A DNA stretch of 64,000 nt from Chrysomallon squamiferum (Eukaryota; Mollusca; Gastropoda; Neomphalida; Peltospiridae), in the NCBI GenBank assembly GCA_012295275.1, contig CM022671.1, positions 29,320,750 to 29,384,749 on the forward strand, read 5' to 3'. The notes beneath the pieces were generated by a model that was not told the DNA's origin, did no database searches, and worked only from the letters and a program-made list of their open reading frames with translations. Shown piece by piece: positions 39,964-52,872 of the stretch. Within the stretch, counting starts at the first letter, position 1; each line of letters opens with the position of its first letter. Position numbers and translations under genes: made by a program.

Positions 39964-42900
39964 TAATGTTGATTCAAGGCTCGTCTTACTTTATTAGTAG
40001 TAAAGATACAAGTATGTAGATTGTAAATTTTTTTACCCCAGCAGGAGATTCATCAACAAGAGCACGATAAAAGCACGTAGTTTGTGGATACAGAGCAAGA
40101 ACAAGCTGGAAAAGAGAATCAAACGGAACAGCTGGAATTATTATAATTATTATAATTATTACTGCAATGAATTAACAGCTTAATTATAGTGGTAGTAATA
40201 ACACAAATCAGTTGTAGTGATAGTAATAACATAAATATTCTATCAGGTTATTTGGAAATGGATTAACTATGTTATAAAACTTAAATAATAGTGCATCACT
40301 TTTAGGAAATGTTAATCAAAATAATAACTAAACATTTTATACCTTTTGAAGGTAGTAAATTACATTGCAGATTGTACAGATAATTAAAAAGAACTTACTG
40401 TGCCTTTGGGAAATAGAGCTTCAGGATCAGTCTCTGGGTTAGCTTTCCAGATAGGAAGAGGAACTATTCTTCTTCGATTAATTGTGTGACGTCTTAAATT
40501 AAAAACATTTTATAATAAAAATACATACACTTGGAAAAAAAAAAAAAAAAAAAAGGAAATAAAACTGGTACGTTTTAAAATAACATATATGTTATTATCA
40601 CCCCCTTTAGATTTTATCAGATATTAAATTATTATGCTTTGAAGAATTATTAGGTTTGCTATAAAAAAAAAAAAAATGATAAGATAACATTAATACAGAC
40701 TTGCATATGAACTCAGATATGTACACATTTTTCACAATCATGAATTTATCCACATTCAGAACAGGTGTGAATATATAAAGTTTGTATTATTAAACATTAT
40801 TATTTTTAATAAAATGTAAACCACCATATTTTTTAATTCAGTAAATGAAGAAAAAACTGACTTACTCCTTCCCTTCCTCTGCATCTATATCATCTACTTC
40901 ATATTTGTTTGTTGTTGCATTGAATGAAACAACTTCAGCCAGTATCCAGTTCTCTTCTCCGTCTTGACCTTTGACCCTGGCTGCCACTTTGTCTCCAGGT
41001 TTAGCAACATAATTACTGTCAGCTGGCACAGCTCCACACAATGGAGGCAAACTGAAAATGTGAAGTAAGCAGCAGTAAATATATAGAAAATAAATAATGC
41101 CATCCTTTTTTAGTTGGTATGTTTGGTGTTGTATTTGAAATACTTAGTATTCGTAACAATATATGTGTGTCTGGTAATAATGTGAATTTCCTGTTATGCC
41201 TTTGTTAAGGTCAGAGATTGCTTGTTTGTTTTGTTTTTAAATTATTAATACAATTTAAAAAAAAATAATAATGTAGAAATATTAAGTCTAGCTTATGCTT
41301 ATAACCTTCATGAAAAAGATAACATATTTAAGTAGACCTTCTTGTATTCAAAACCAGCTTAACCCAAAACCAAAGATGAATAATGTACCTTTCTCCAGGC
41401 TTGCTAACCCACAGAGGCAAAGTGACTGCATTTTGTTGCAGAAGATTCATAAGAACTCCTCTTCTCATTATCTGTTTAGGACGGTCAGCATCTCCTGTAA
41501 TAAAAATTAAATTTTTTAAAATTTCAACAGAAACCTTTTTTTTCCTATTTAATTAGAAAGATTGAGCCTCTTCAACAGTTTTGAAGTCTCTTTAGGAGTT
41601 AGAATGTATGTAATATGTCTAGAAAATAACATTTTTTTCTTTTAAATTTGTATTTAAGAAGCTATAATTAGTTTTAAATAATTATGGTTATTTAGTCAAA
41701 TTATAAGATTTATTTTTATTTTTATAAAATGATATTAATCAAAGAAGTTATTAGAGTTAATAAAATATTTTGTATTTTTTTCTTTGTTTTTGCAATGCAT
41801 TATAAACCAGCTAAATTCACAAATAATAAGCACCATTACCAAATCTTCTGTTTTGTGAAGCTCCTTTAATCTCACCAATTTTGTCCAAAGCCTTTCTCAA
41901 CAATCTACAATTATTTAACAACAACAACACTATAAAATCATGAATACTCTTGCCTTTTTCAATCTCCCACTGAACTCTATTATAAACAAACTTTATCATT
42001 TCCCACATTTCAGAATTGCACTTCTTATGAAACAAATGCAATAATAATGTCAGAAGTCCATTTTATTATTTTTCCATCCCAAGAAAAATAGTCAAAGTTC
42101 ACAAGTCAACTTTAAAAAAATGTTGAGTCAGGAAAAGACAGGTGTAAAATGACTAACACTACAAATTTAAAATAACAAAACAGTCATTGGAAGGATACTA
42201 TATTTTCTTCCACATATTTGTGAACTATAATTGGTACTTTCATCCATTTTATTTATTTATAATTATTTTTTACATTTTTTTTTCCATTTAAGTCAAAAAT
42301 AGTTTAATGCAATATGTACATAAAACCTAACAATTTCACAAATTATTTAAATTTTTAATTCGGTAATAATGGATACCATTTCAAAAAAGATTAATATTAA
42401 AATTAAAAATACTAAAAACATTCAAAATGGAAAATGTATAAATAATTGTGTAATAAACTTAAAATATTTCCTAAAAATAAACTGCTTTTTGTTTGTTATA
42501 GAATCCTGTATTGCATGAAAACATTAACTAGTAAGGGTATTAATATTAGTTTTTATTTAATAACTATACTGCTTTTTGTTTTGTTTTACATACTCTGCTT
42601 CTGCCTCTGCATCCTGCATTGCTGTGTTATACAGACTTCTCAGTTTGTTCTTGTAATAAGGAGTGACTGCAACACATTTTTAAAAATATAATTTCTATAC
42701 TTGATAAATTGTAATAATAATTAAAAGAGAAAACCAAACCCATTAATATTTTCCATAGTTACAGTAGGAAATCTGTAATTAAGTATAATTAAAAGTTAAA
42801 AGCTGACAAATAAAAGTTTGTCTGGAAAAATCAATATGCAAATTTCATTTTATCTTCAACTATTATTTAATTATGTCATAATTATGGCAAAGAACAGTAT

Positions 42901-44023
42901 GATAAATTATTATATTTTCATTTAGGTCCACATTACAGGTATTAACAGAAGACCATTTCAAACCAAGAAAAATATCTAACTCCAACTTATAATGATTAAA
43001 AGCAACAATTACGTTATAGTAACTTATAAAAATTTAATATTTTTGCGAAATCCTACTTCTTTGTTCTTGTTGCATTCTTTCATGAGTTTTAGAAATGTTT
43101 GTCAGATTGTGTTCGCCTCTTGATCTTTCTTCCTAAAATCAAAGAAAACTTCTATGATACAAAAAATTATATATCAGTACTTAAGGCAACTGATACTACT
43201 CTGTGAAATACTGTTTTTATTTACAACAAATATAAACATTTAGTTATCCATTTTGATTACATTTTTTCAAGAATGTGTTAGTAGATAAAGAAAATAAAAA
43301 ATAAAAATAAAAAAAAGAAGAAATTATAAAAAATATATAATGAATGAACAGTAATTAATACAGATGTAACATTTTTCTTGAAAGTCAAAGCCAGATGTAA
43401 CAGTATGTGTGTCACTTATAACATTACTATTTATTTCAGTGATGTTATTCTGTGGATTCTCAAGTTGCTAAATATAAATGTAATAAAGCTAAGATATTTT
43501 CAGTCTGATGGAACTGTCACAGATTTTACTTAGAAGGATTAATTATAACTAACAACTGTAATAATTTATTAAAACACTCTACAGATAAGATACAACTACC
43601 ATCACTAATGAAAGCAGCAGCTTGTCTATTCAGCTTCCACTCAGAAAACGTGAACCATTATCATTAGCTTGAGAACCATTGCTCAATTAAGAAAACTTGT
43701 AGAGCAATTAACTAAAATATTTATAACCAGTTACACAGAGAATACAAATTTATAATAATTATTTAATATATTCGTACGTTAATGTTTACTAGTACTACGA
43801 ATATTATATTAGTTGTATACAAGGAGTTTTCAGGCCATACCTGAACTTCATGAATCAACCTATAGAGTTCTTTTAACAAGTCTTTTATCTTGTTTTCTGT
43901 GGCAGCTGCAGTGCTGGCAGATTTATCTTCGGGTGGTACTGGACTCATTGAACCTGCACTGGACTGGGGACCACTTCCTCCTCCTCCTCCTCCTCCGGAG
44001 GACAATTTATTTCTTCCCATCAT
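39736..44023 (-). CDS. SGF29: SGF29, tandem-Tudor subunit of SAGA/ATAC acetyltransferase complexes
   Basis: Nine exons in phase: 44023-43841, 43132-43057, 42666-42594, 41904-41840, 41494-41389, 41051-40866, 40492-40399, 40105-40037, 39852-39736; 322 aa against 293 in human. Residues about 40-130 form the helical N-terminal part (for example EERSRGEHNLTNISKTHERM), and about 165-320 form the tandem Tudor domain (PPLCGAVPA, GDKVAARVK, NKYEVDDID). The family reads H3K4me2/3 and recruits the histone acetyltransferase module. The aromatic cage known in human (Y238, Y245, F264) corresponds to Y267 (LALYPQTT), Y274 (CFYRAL) and F293 (SVLFED), all conserved with a constant offset of 29. Unusual: an N-terminal extension of about 36 residues containing seven consecutive glycines encoded by a GGA/GGC-type trinucleotide run. 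The first Met of an ATGATG pair was taken as start. Confidence 0.94.
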
Positions 44024-44077
44024 ACATCTACAGTTAAATAGTGTTCATAACCTAGAATGAAAACAAAACTGTAACTG

Positions 44078-44079
<2 letters not shown>

Positions 44080-44171
<92 letters not shown>
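44080..44171. repeat. (GA)n microsatellite, about 46 units
   Basis: An uninterrupted GA repeat of about 91 bp just upstream of the SGF29 start. Read on the SGF29 strand it is a (CT)n tract followed immediately by TTAACAG, so it may be the polypyrimidine tract of a 5' UTR intron. Confidence 0.95.
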
Positions 44172-44175
<4 letters not shown>

Positions 44176-44616
44176 AATAATAAATTGAATTACATTTTCA
44201 TTCACCTTGAACTGAAAGTGATGCTATCAGTGTCAGTGAAAAGATTTTAAAAATTAGAAAGTCGACAGTGAGATTTACGTTATCACGCTAATCACGGTTA
44301 ATTGTTTTGTCATTAAAATGATTAAGAGATATTACTCAACCTAAAACAATTTATTTATTGAATTACTTTTACTCTAAATGTCCACTCGTAATATAAAATA
44401 TGTAAAGAAAATTAATATAAACACCTAACAAAATGTGAATTGTGCAGCACACATACATCAACAATATAAACAAACTAAGTTTTTTCTACTACAAACAAAA
44501 GCACTGAAACCGGAAATGCATTTTCTGTGCAATCGGAAATGTAATTTCGTCCATAATAAAATATATGCCTCTGGAGGCCAGTTAGATATATCTCTATTGT
44601 CGGCGGCTCATTAAAA

Positions 44617-44667
<51 letters not shown>

Positions 44668-45392
44668 TATAATTATAATTATAATAAATCACTTTAAATA
44701 ATATTTAAAATGTACCTATTTCATTCTGAACCATAGCAGTTGACAATAAAAATGAACATTTCTTAATGTTTGTTTTAATATTTAGCAGTACACAATTCTT
44801 ATTTTTTAAGTTTCAGAAAGCTTATTGGCATTAACAGTAAGTTATAATTAATTACATTTACCTACTAAACAAAGAAGTCAGGACAGACCTTCTTGGATCA
44901 TATTTAATATTGTTATTTTTTAAATATATAATGTAGACTTTTAATGTACCCTTTGTTTAAAATTTAAAAATGTCGAATTGGTCATGAAGGTGTGTCAATT
45001 TTATTTATGCTATATATTAAATATTACAGTCTCAAGAGATTATAAATTAATTGATTAATTAATTAATTAACCGCAAAATTTATTTAAAAACGAAAACACT
45101 TTTAATGCAGTTCATAATGCAGTTCATAATAAAACCATCTATATTATATAAAGGTGTGATCTTTCAGAAGTAACTGGACCATGGTATGTTGTTTTCAACT
45201 ATCAGATAGATTCACAGATAAGAACAAACCTTAAATTTATTTAGGTACAGTGTCTTTATTTCTAAGTGTGAAACAACAGGTTGAAAAAAATGAAAAGATA
45301 AGTATGATAGTACGGAGCGTCGATTTAGCCTACTAAGTAAAATTTGTCGATAAAAATAATAATCTTTTTTGGTTTGTTTATTTGTTTTTTTT

Positions 45393-45423
<31 letters not shown>

Positions 45424-45428
45424 TTATG

Positions 45429-45485
<57 letters not shown>

Positions 45486-45720
45486 GCTGTTAATGTTGTT
45501 GTTGCTGCTGCTGCTGCTGTTTTGTTGTTGTTGTTTTTTTAAATAAAAATTGTTTGCTGCTTATAAATGACATCCAGCCCGCAAACTCCAAAACAACAAC
45601 CGACAATAGTAATGATGATCATGATAAAATATGTGTATTAATAATAATAATAAAACAAACTAAAAGCGCTCAACATTTTTGCGTTGAACAAGACGGTAGC
45701 AGAATGTATTTCCATAGCAC
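44172..45720. other. Intergenic region between SGF29 and the first Cys-rich gene
   Basis: Upstream DNA of two divergently transcribed genes. It contains an (ATA)n tract near 44615-44665, ATTT/ATT/TGT/TGC repeats near 45388-45540 and a stretch near 44500-44610 with slightly higher GC that may hold the SGF29 transcription start. No coding sequence supported. Confidence 0.5.
45388..45540. repeat. Compound ATTT / ATT / TGT / TGC microsatellite
   Basis: Consecutive blocks of ATTT, ATT, TTG and TGC repeats in the intergenic DNA upstream of the first Cys-rich gene. Confidence 0.9.
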
Positions 45721-45806
45721 ACGTTATAAGCTTATCATTTCAGCAGTAGTTCGGTTATTTGTCTTAAAAGTTAAGTATTAGTATTACAAGTAACTGTCAT
45801 TACAGT

Positions 45807-46841
45807 ATGTTGGTATTTTTGCTTTTAGTAAGTATATTATAATATATTACAGATATGCAACATAGGACGAACGAAAATTAATTTTTAATTTTTTTATTTT
45901 TATTATTATTATTATTTTAAACTTAATTTTTTATTTTATTTTATTTTATTTATTTATTTATTTTATTTTTTATTATTATTGAATAGAATTCTATAGAGTT
46001 TATTCAAATATTAAATATTTATTTTATAAAGAACACATACATGTGTGTGTGTGTGTGTGTGTGTGTTTGTATGTATGCATAAGTCTCTATATTACATTAC
46101 TACAGGCTGCGTATGCCTTAGTGGTTGATGCTGTTGTAAATCAAGCCTGTGTAACAGGAGATGACTGTGATAACGACGAATGCTGCGTGGTTTTCGTTCC
46201 TCGAAAAGGAAAACGACAAAGTTTAACACCAACGTGTCAAAAATTAGGCACAGAAAACGTCAACACAGGTTTCCACATTTGTATTCTTACGCCTGCAGAG
46301 GTCTTTATTTAAACTTAAGGGTTTTTAAATTCAATTTTCCTTTTCTTTTTTCTCTTTTTAAAATTTGTTACAGCGATAAATGTTATTAAAAATTAAATCA
46401 AAAGTTAGCCAGTTATGAATGAAGCGACAATTATTCTACATTTGGTTGGCCAACGGTTTTTCTAATATTAAAAAACAGTACGTGTAGATCTTTAAAGTAT
46501 GATAATCGAGCTGGTATGAATTAATATATTACGTAAGTTTTATTTTATTGTATTATTAAATAAATTTTGTTTCCGAAATATATCAAATAAAATATATATA
46601 ATAAACTATTGATGAAAGGCCATCGCAATAAAATGGAATACATATACATATATATATATGTTTTTCGTCGTCAACTTGTTATTTTATTGTAATGCTTTAT
46701 TGTTAGTAAAGATTTGTCGATAAAAAACAATTCTTCAAAGAATGTATGACATTTAAAATATATGTTCGTATCACCAGCTTATATATTATAGAACAACATT
46801 TTAAGTTTATTATTATAATATTATTGTTATTGTTATTGTTG

Positions 46842-46898
<57 letters not shown>

Positions 46899-48794
46899 TT
46901 ATTTTATTATTATTATTTATTTATTAAACACCATTACAAGTAGTAGTTAATTATGAATAATATCTCATAAAATTAGTCTTAGAAGAATGAAAACGGTTTT
47001 GTTTCAGACTGTTACGTGAAAAATCACCTGTCAGCCTCAGTAAAACAGTACACAGATAAGTGTCCATGTGCGAGCGGATACTACTGTGCCTCCACCGGTG
47101 TCTTTGAAGTACCACAAGGAGAACATGGTAAAATAATTCTACAAACTTTTGAAATAACTCACTCACTCACTCACTCACACACACATACACTCACAAACAC
47201 AAACACAAAGACAAATACACACACACACATACACACACATATCTTTTTTCTGGATTCCTAAATATTGTTTAATTTGATTTTTCTTTTACGTTTCAAAAAT
47301 GGATTTTATTATCAAAACAATAGAATGTTCTAAAGTCAGACGGACATAAATAATGACATGTACATACACACACAACATGAAAACACATACACACAAACAT
47401 TCAGAAAGAAAACAAATATTAACAAAATTAAAGTAATAATAATAATGATTATCTACGTCTGAACATCACCTACTGCAGGAAGATGCACTAGACAGAAGAG
47501 CATTGTTAAACAACAAGAACGACAACCGTGTCAGTCAGGCGCGGACTGCGCAGACGACGAGTGTTGTGTTTCAGACATCAGACCAATCGGAAAACGATTT
47601 ACATCAGGTCATTGTGAGAAACTTGGAACAAGGCATTCTCGTAAGCTTGAAGTATTTATTTATTTAATAATAATAATAATAATAACAATAATAATAATAA
47701 CAATAACAATAACAATAACAATAAAAACAACGACGACAACAGCAGCAGCAATAGCAACAATAGCAGTGATAATGATATTATAATAATAAATATAAAAACT
47801 TTAATTATTGTTTATGACCTTAAGGATGAGAATGATGTTTATTGTGATTAAGATTAATAAATAAATAAATAAATAATAGTAAATTAGTTTATCGGATTTT
47901 CAGCCTTAGGTAATACATTCTTTCCAGAATCATCTTGTATAATTAACAGCCGGTGTATTGTAAATATGATCGCACTGCTATAGTGTTAAAGAGAAGCACA
48001 TCTTATTTTTCACAAACAGAATATATTCCTCTCAGTTTATGCTTTATTTAAATAGACTGTCTGGTGAGATACGCTGAACACACCGGTAAACCACAAGGCA
48101 CAGTGTTCCAGTGTCCTTGCATACGCGGATTAAAGTGTGAAGGAATACATCAGTTTGACATCCCCCTTGGTGAAATAGGTACGTATTACCAACAGAAGTA
48201 GTAATAGTATCACCATCAACAACAATAGTGGTAGCAGTAATTGAAGTAATAGATGTAGGTGTAGTAGTGGTAATATCAGTAGTAATAATTGTAGTAGTAG
48301 TGTTAGAAGTAGTAATAGTAATAGCAGTAGAAATAATAGTACGTCATGATTTAACAATGCCGGTAAACATCTAGGCTTGTATGAGACAAAAGTATTTTAA
48401 CTGACATTGTAAGGAAATGAATTTTAAGTAGCATTATTTATGAAGATAGCCCGAGTGGATGAATATCGCTGGTTCTCCACCAGAGATAGGTCTGTATCGT
48501 TGTTTGACAGCCATATCCATCCAAATGTCCGTCTGAACTATTCTCCATCACAGGAGACTCAGCTAGTATGATATATAATTATTTCAGAATGTGTAACTTC
48601 CGTATAATATTATTTTTTATATTAATTCGTAAGACCATCACTTAACTAATTTTGGTTTTTTATTTTTGTTATTAATAATAATAATAACAATCAAATTCAA
48701 CATATTGCTCATTTCTTTATATTCGGTGTACTCAGTTTGATTTGATTTTATTGTAATTGTGATTTGATTTGATTTTTCAGGCGAGTGTATGTGA
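45807..48794 (+). CDS. Secreted two-domain prokineticin/astakine-like protein
   Basis: Six exons in phase: 45807-45827, 46106-46268, 47008-47127, 47479-47640, 48056-48178, 48781-48794; 200 aa. A 7-codon first exon (MLVFLLL) joins AAYALVVDA to make a signal peptide. Two consecutive 10-cysteine modules follow. Both begin C-x5-C-x4-CC (CVTGDDCDNDECC and CQSGADCADDECC) and continue with C, C, C-x-C (CPC), C and C, which is the prokineticin/colipase/DKK-C2 fold pattern; each module is split by a phase-1 intron at the same place. Prokineticin-domain proteins are extracellular signals; in crustaceans and bivalves the related astakines act on haemocytes. The N-terminal AVIT motif of vertebrate prokineticins is absent, as in astakines. 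Function here is inferred from fold only; a DKK- or colipase-like role is the alternative. The downstream gene at 50723 is a paralogue with the same exon plan. Confidence 0.85.
46836..46925. repeat. (ATT)n microsatellite in intron 2
   Basis: An interrupted ATT repeat of about 90 bp shortly before exon 3 of the first Cys-rich gene. Confidence 0.9.
47653..47770. repeat. ATA/ACA trinucleotide tract
   Basis: Imperfect ATA, ACA and GCA repeats directly after exon 4 of the first Cys-rich gene, starting about 15 bp past the donor. Confidence 0.85.
48183..48345. repeat. Degenerate TAG/TAA/GTAGTAA tract
   Basis: Imperfect trinucleotide repeat in the intron after exon 5 of the first Cys-rich gene; open frames across it on the reverse strand are repeat artefacts (poly-Leu). 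Confidence 0.85.
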
Positions 48795-48886
48795 ATGACA
48801 GAACCATTAACATTATAAGTGCCAAATGATGATTCCAAATAATCAGCGGTTATTAAATGATATTTCTTTTTAATATCTTTTATCTG

Positions 48887-48938
<52 letters not shown>

Positions 48939-50640
48939 GTTATTGTTATTATAAATCGAAGAAGGAAAAATAAAGAACCAAAGAGAAAAATAAATACTAT
49001 TACAACAATGGTAACCTCAGTTTCTTCTAGAATTTCACGACATCGGAAAAAGAATATCTGTCTTATATAGTATCGTGTCTTGTGTATGTTCGTGTGTCCT
49101 TGAGTGTATGCTTAGAAAAATACATACATATATACATACATGTGTGAATCTTTTAAAGCGGTAACACAATAATAATAAAAAAAAGAAAAGAAAAAAAATT
49201 AGTGCAAGTAAACACCCTCTTCATACGAAAAGTAAAAGTTCACGATAACATATTATTTACGAGTAATGCAAAGCAAATATATTTTGAACAAATTCTTCAT
49301 AAATGTATTCAACAAAAACTAATATTATCACAATTTCTAGACTGACTCTGTCATTTATGATCCCTTTTGTATATGTTTACGAAGATCACAGATAAAAATT
49401 CGAAGAGAAAGAACTGAAAGTTTTATCAAACGAGTGAAAATGGAAGAAAGTGTTCTTCAAGAAATGCGAAAATCTTTTCATCAAAAAAAAAAAGAATTAA
49501 AGAAAAGAAAAATATAAATAAATAAATAAATTTAAATTAAAAAAATAACAAATAAATAAATAAATAAAAATTTGGGCTAAATGTGAACAGCATGAAGGAT
49601 AACCATTATCTTTTTAAAATAGCCCAAGTTAAGTGAAAGTTATATTGCTTATCATAAGTTACCATTTCTTTCTCAAGCCAAATCTGTATGAATTATTTAA
49701 TGTCAGTACTTAATATAATTATGCATTCTTTTCTATGGGTAGTGATTATAAATGCTCACATTTTACTAATCGATATTGGTAACCCATAGTGATCCTAAAA
49801 ACATAACCATTATGTAAAAAAAACATTATGTTTCACAATGAATAACAATTAATAGTGTTAACGAAATCATGAGAAAATGTAAATAACGGACTTAAGGTCT
49901 TACGGTCAGACAAAATTATCTACGATTATTTACTTATCGCCAGAAACAACCAAAACAAATGTCAAGCATTATGCAAATTGACTGTATTTTATAATATTCA
50001 TTGTACATATTATTATTATTATTATTATTATTATTGTTGTTGTTGTTGTTGTTGTTGTGTTGTTGTTATTAAAATGTATGGGTAAGTAATATACAGAAAA
50101 GGTAACAAATATTAAGATAATATGAAAACTACGGACTGTTTTGTTCTAAAATATTATGTAATAAAGAGAAAATACCTTACAAGAGTGCATAATTCAGTGA
50201 TATTCTTTTATTCGATTGTGGAGATAGTCTTTACTAACAAACAAGCAAACAAATAATATATATATATATATGACAATGATAAAGGCTCATGGCGGTTCAT
50301 GAAATCTAGACTGACTTGGTGTCACGAGTACACAGGAAAATACAACCTTTAAGAACCGCGGCCAAGGCTAATCAATTTAGAGAAACGATTAAAACAACCG
50401 ATATTATTAAAACTGTGTTATCTTGAATTATCGCTGTGAATGCATTTTCAAATTAAACACGAGTAAGCAGCTACGTGAAAGTTTGACAAAAAAACATTTT
50501 AAGCAAATCTGTTCTATCTCAGTGTCTTGTTTTTTCATCACTGCATAGTTACTGAAAACAGTGACACACTAAATGGATTTACCAAACGAATAATAATAAG
50601 GAAAATATGTAAATATTTCATTCAGTAAACAATAAAAAGG
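48795..50640. other. Intergenic region between the two Cys-rich paralogues
   Basis: Contains ATT repeats near 48888-48950, AAAT repeats near 49515-49570, an ATT/TTG tract near 50008-50066 and a short TA tract near 50255. No coding sequence seen. The 3' UTR of the first gene must lie at its left edge. Confidence 0.5.
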
Positions 50641-50647
50641 CTAACCT

Positions 50648-50722
50648 TTATCGCTATCGTTATCTGTCTAGATAACTTGACACTTTTTTGTACGCAAGAT
50701 TTCAGTATTATAACATTTTATC
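50648..50722 (+). promoter_or_regulatory. Cluster of GATA-type sites upstream of second Cys-rich gene
   Basis: Within 28 bp there are four GATA cores: TTATC at 50648-50652, CTATC at 50654-50658, TTATC at 50660-50664 and GATAA at 50671-50675, the last two in inverted orientation. They end about 48 bp before the start codon. The first paralogue has one comparable TTATC at 45732-45736. Binding by a GATA factor is inferred from the motif only. Confidence 0.35.
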
Positions 50723-50768
50723 ATGTTTTCACTTACGCTGTTGGTAAGTATAATAATAATATAACCAC

Positions 50769-50832
<64 letters not shown>

Positions 50833-51501
50833 GTTCTTTCTTTAACTCTCTCTCATTCTCCCTTCTTTTATTCTATATACAAAAATCTGTATATCTGTGT
50901 ATACGTATGTATTTATGTATGTATGTATATGTGTATGCATGTATGTATTATGTGTCTAATATTGTAAAAACTTATTAAAACTAAATCCGTTTTAATACGA
51001 TATGTCTTTTCAATGAAAATAATTATGTTATCTCTTGCAAGAGATTCACAAAGAAAAATTTAGCATTACCAAAATTCTGTTTAATTTAATATTATCTATG
51101 CACATACATAGCTGGAGCAAAATCGAGTAACTTAAAAATAAATGTTCATTCAAAGGTGATTAACAAGGTGTTTATATTGCGTGGTAACTTGAAGTCTTAA
51201 CGTTCTGTTTAATCAGGTAGCATGTGCTGTCGTAGCTGATGCTGTCCTGAACCATCCATGCCAGACAGGACTTGACTGCGACGAAGATGAATGCTGCGCG
51301 GTTCAGTTGCCTCTTAAACGAAAGATTCAAAGATTTTCTCCAAAATGTCTGAAATTAGGCAAAGAAAAAGATGGTCAGATTTTACAGTATTTGTTTATTT
51401 TGTAAATATATTCTTCGTTATTCGTAATATTTTAATGTTTATTTTATAATTAATTTGGTTATTATTAATAATAAATTTGTCAAGATGTTAACAACTTAAA
51501 A

Positions 51502-51533
<32 letters not shown>

Positions 51534-51608
51534 CAACAACAACAACAACAACAACATGTTTTTTAAGAAATTATTCTAAGCTAAGTATATAAACCATTTG
51601 GACATGGG

Positions 51609-51668
<60 letters not shown>

Positions 51669-52565
51669 GTTGTGGTAGTAGTAGTTGTTGTAGTGGTAGT
51701 ATTAGTCGTAGTACTAGCAACAGTAATAGCAATAACAAGTTCAGGCGGTAATATTAACAGTATTTGGATATCTCTTGTTCGTTGTACTAAATAGTCACAG
51801 AACAAAACAAAAAACAAAAAAAAGTAGCTTGCATTTCTGTAAACCCATTATAAGTGTCAAATGTTGGTCGCTAACCACATTTGCAATACACAAAATCCAT
51901 TAACAACTCTGTTTGATCATTCCAGTTAAGTTACACATTTTATTTAATTATTTCAGACTGCTATGTGCAGTACCATCTGTCCCCAAGTGTAAAGCAGTAT
52001 GTGGATTTGTGTCCATGTGACTATGGATTTTTTTGTGCTTCGACAGGAATTTTCGAAATACCCAACGGAGAACATGGTGAAATAAAATCAGCATTTTTAC
52101 ATTTGTTCACTTGTCATTAATTGTGTTGATGGGCAGATCGCACACTTCGTATCTGTTTTAATTATTTTTACCAGACTGAATTGGATTTAATTCTCTTTCT
52201 GGTTGATTTCATTTAAAATAATTTTTATTATAATATATTCTTTAGATATTCAATAGAAAATCACTTTTTAAATTGTTATATTGTAGTAATTAGATTGGTA
52301 TTAGGCTAACACTACTGGCTCTAACATTATGTTTCATTCAAAATAAATTAAATTTATATTAGATCTGAGTCAGAATGTGTACGGTTTTACACAAAATAAC
52401 AAGATCAAACGTCTAACTGTTTTTAATGTTGTAATCAAAATTTCAGGAGAATGTACACCAAACAAACTCGTAGGAAAGAGACAAGAAAGACAACTCTGTC
52501 AGTCTCGCGCAGACTGCACAGCAGACGAACTCTGTGTTTCGGGTCTTTGTGAGAAACTTGGGTAA
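50723..52565 (+). CDS. Secreted prokineticin/astakine-like protein with one full and one eroded domain
   Basis: Exons in phase: 50723-50743, 51217-51373, 51957-52076, 52447-52565; 138 aa. The first exon is again 7 codons (MFSLTLL) and completes a signal peptide with VACAVVADA. Domain 1 keeps all ten cysteines (CQTGLDCDEDECC ... CPC ...). Domain 2 starts normally (CQSRADCTADELC) but the CC pair has become LC, about ten residues before the next cysteine are missing, and the frame ends at CEKLG, so the second half of the module is gone. Exon plan, phases and the exon 3 size (120 bp) match the upstream paralogue, so this is a tandem duplicate. The product may work as a single-domain ligand, the usual state for astakines. 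Function is inferred from fold. Confidence 0.8.
50769..50830. repeat. (TC)n microsatellite
   Basis: A TC repeat of about 60 bp with one interruption in intron 1 of the second Cys-rich gene. Confidence 0.95.
51499..51668. repeat. ATA/ACA and ATT microsatellites
   Basis: Two arrays (ATA then ACA at about 51499-51556, ATT at about 51609-51668) in intron 2 of the second Cys-rich gene. Confidence 0.9.
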
Positions 52566-52583
52566 AGAAATTCACGTAAAACA

Positions 52584-52616
<33 letters not shown>

Positions 52617-52872
52617 AATAAATATTTTTATTTTTATTTAGAATGTTGTTTATGGTTAAATGCAAATATCTCTATTGTTTTTTCTTTTTTTTTTAAAATA
52701 ATATTATCTATGTTTTATTCTTTAGTTTGAATCTTGAATTTTTTTTTTTTTTTTTGGCTGATTTCCAATTTTTACTCTTTTAAAATACATATACTGGTTT
52801 CTTTTCTTTCAAACAAAATTACAGCTGTAAATACCGATATATCAATTTTATATTAATTAATTTTAATTTCAG

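Noticed and set aside
46746-46943. 65-aa poly-Leu/Ile frame
   Set aside because: Translation of an ATT microsatellite.
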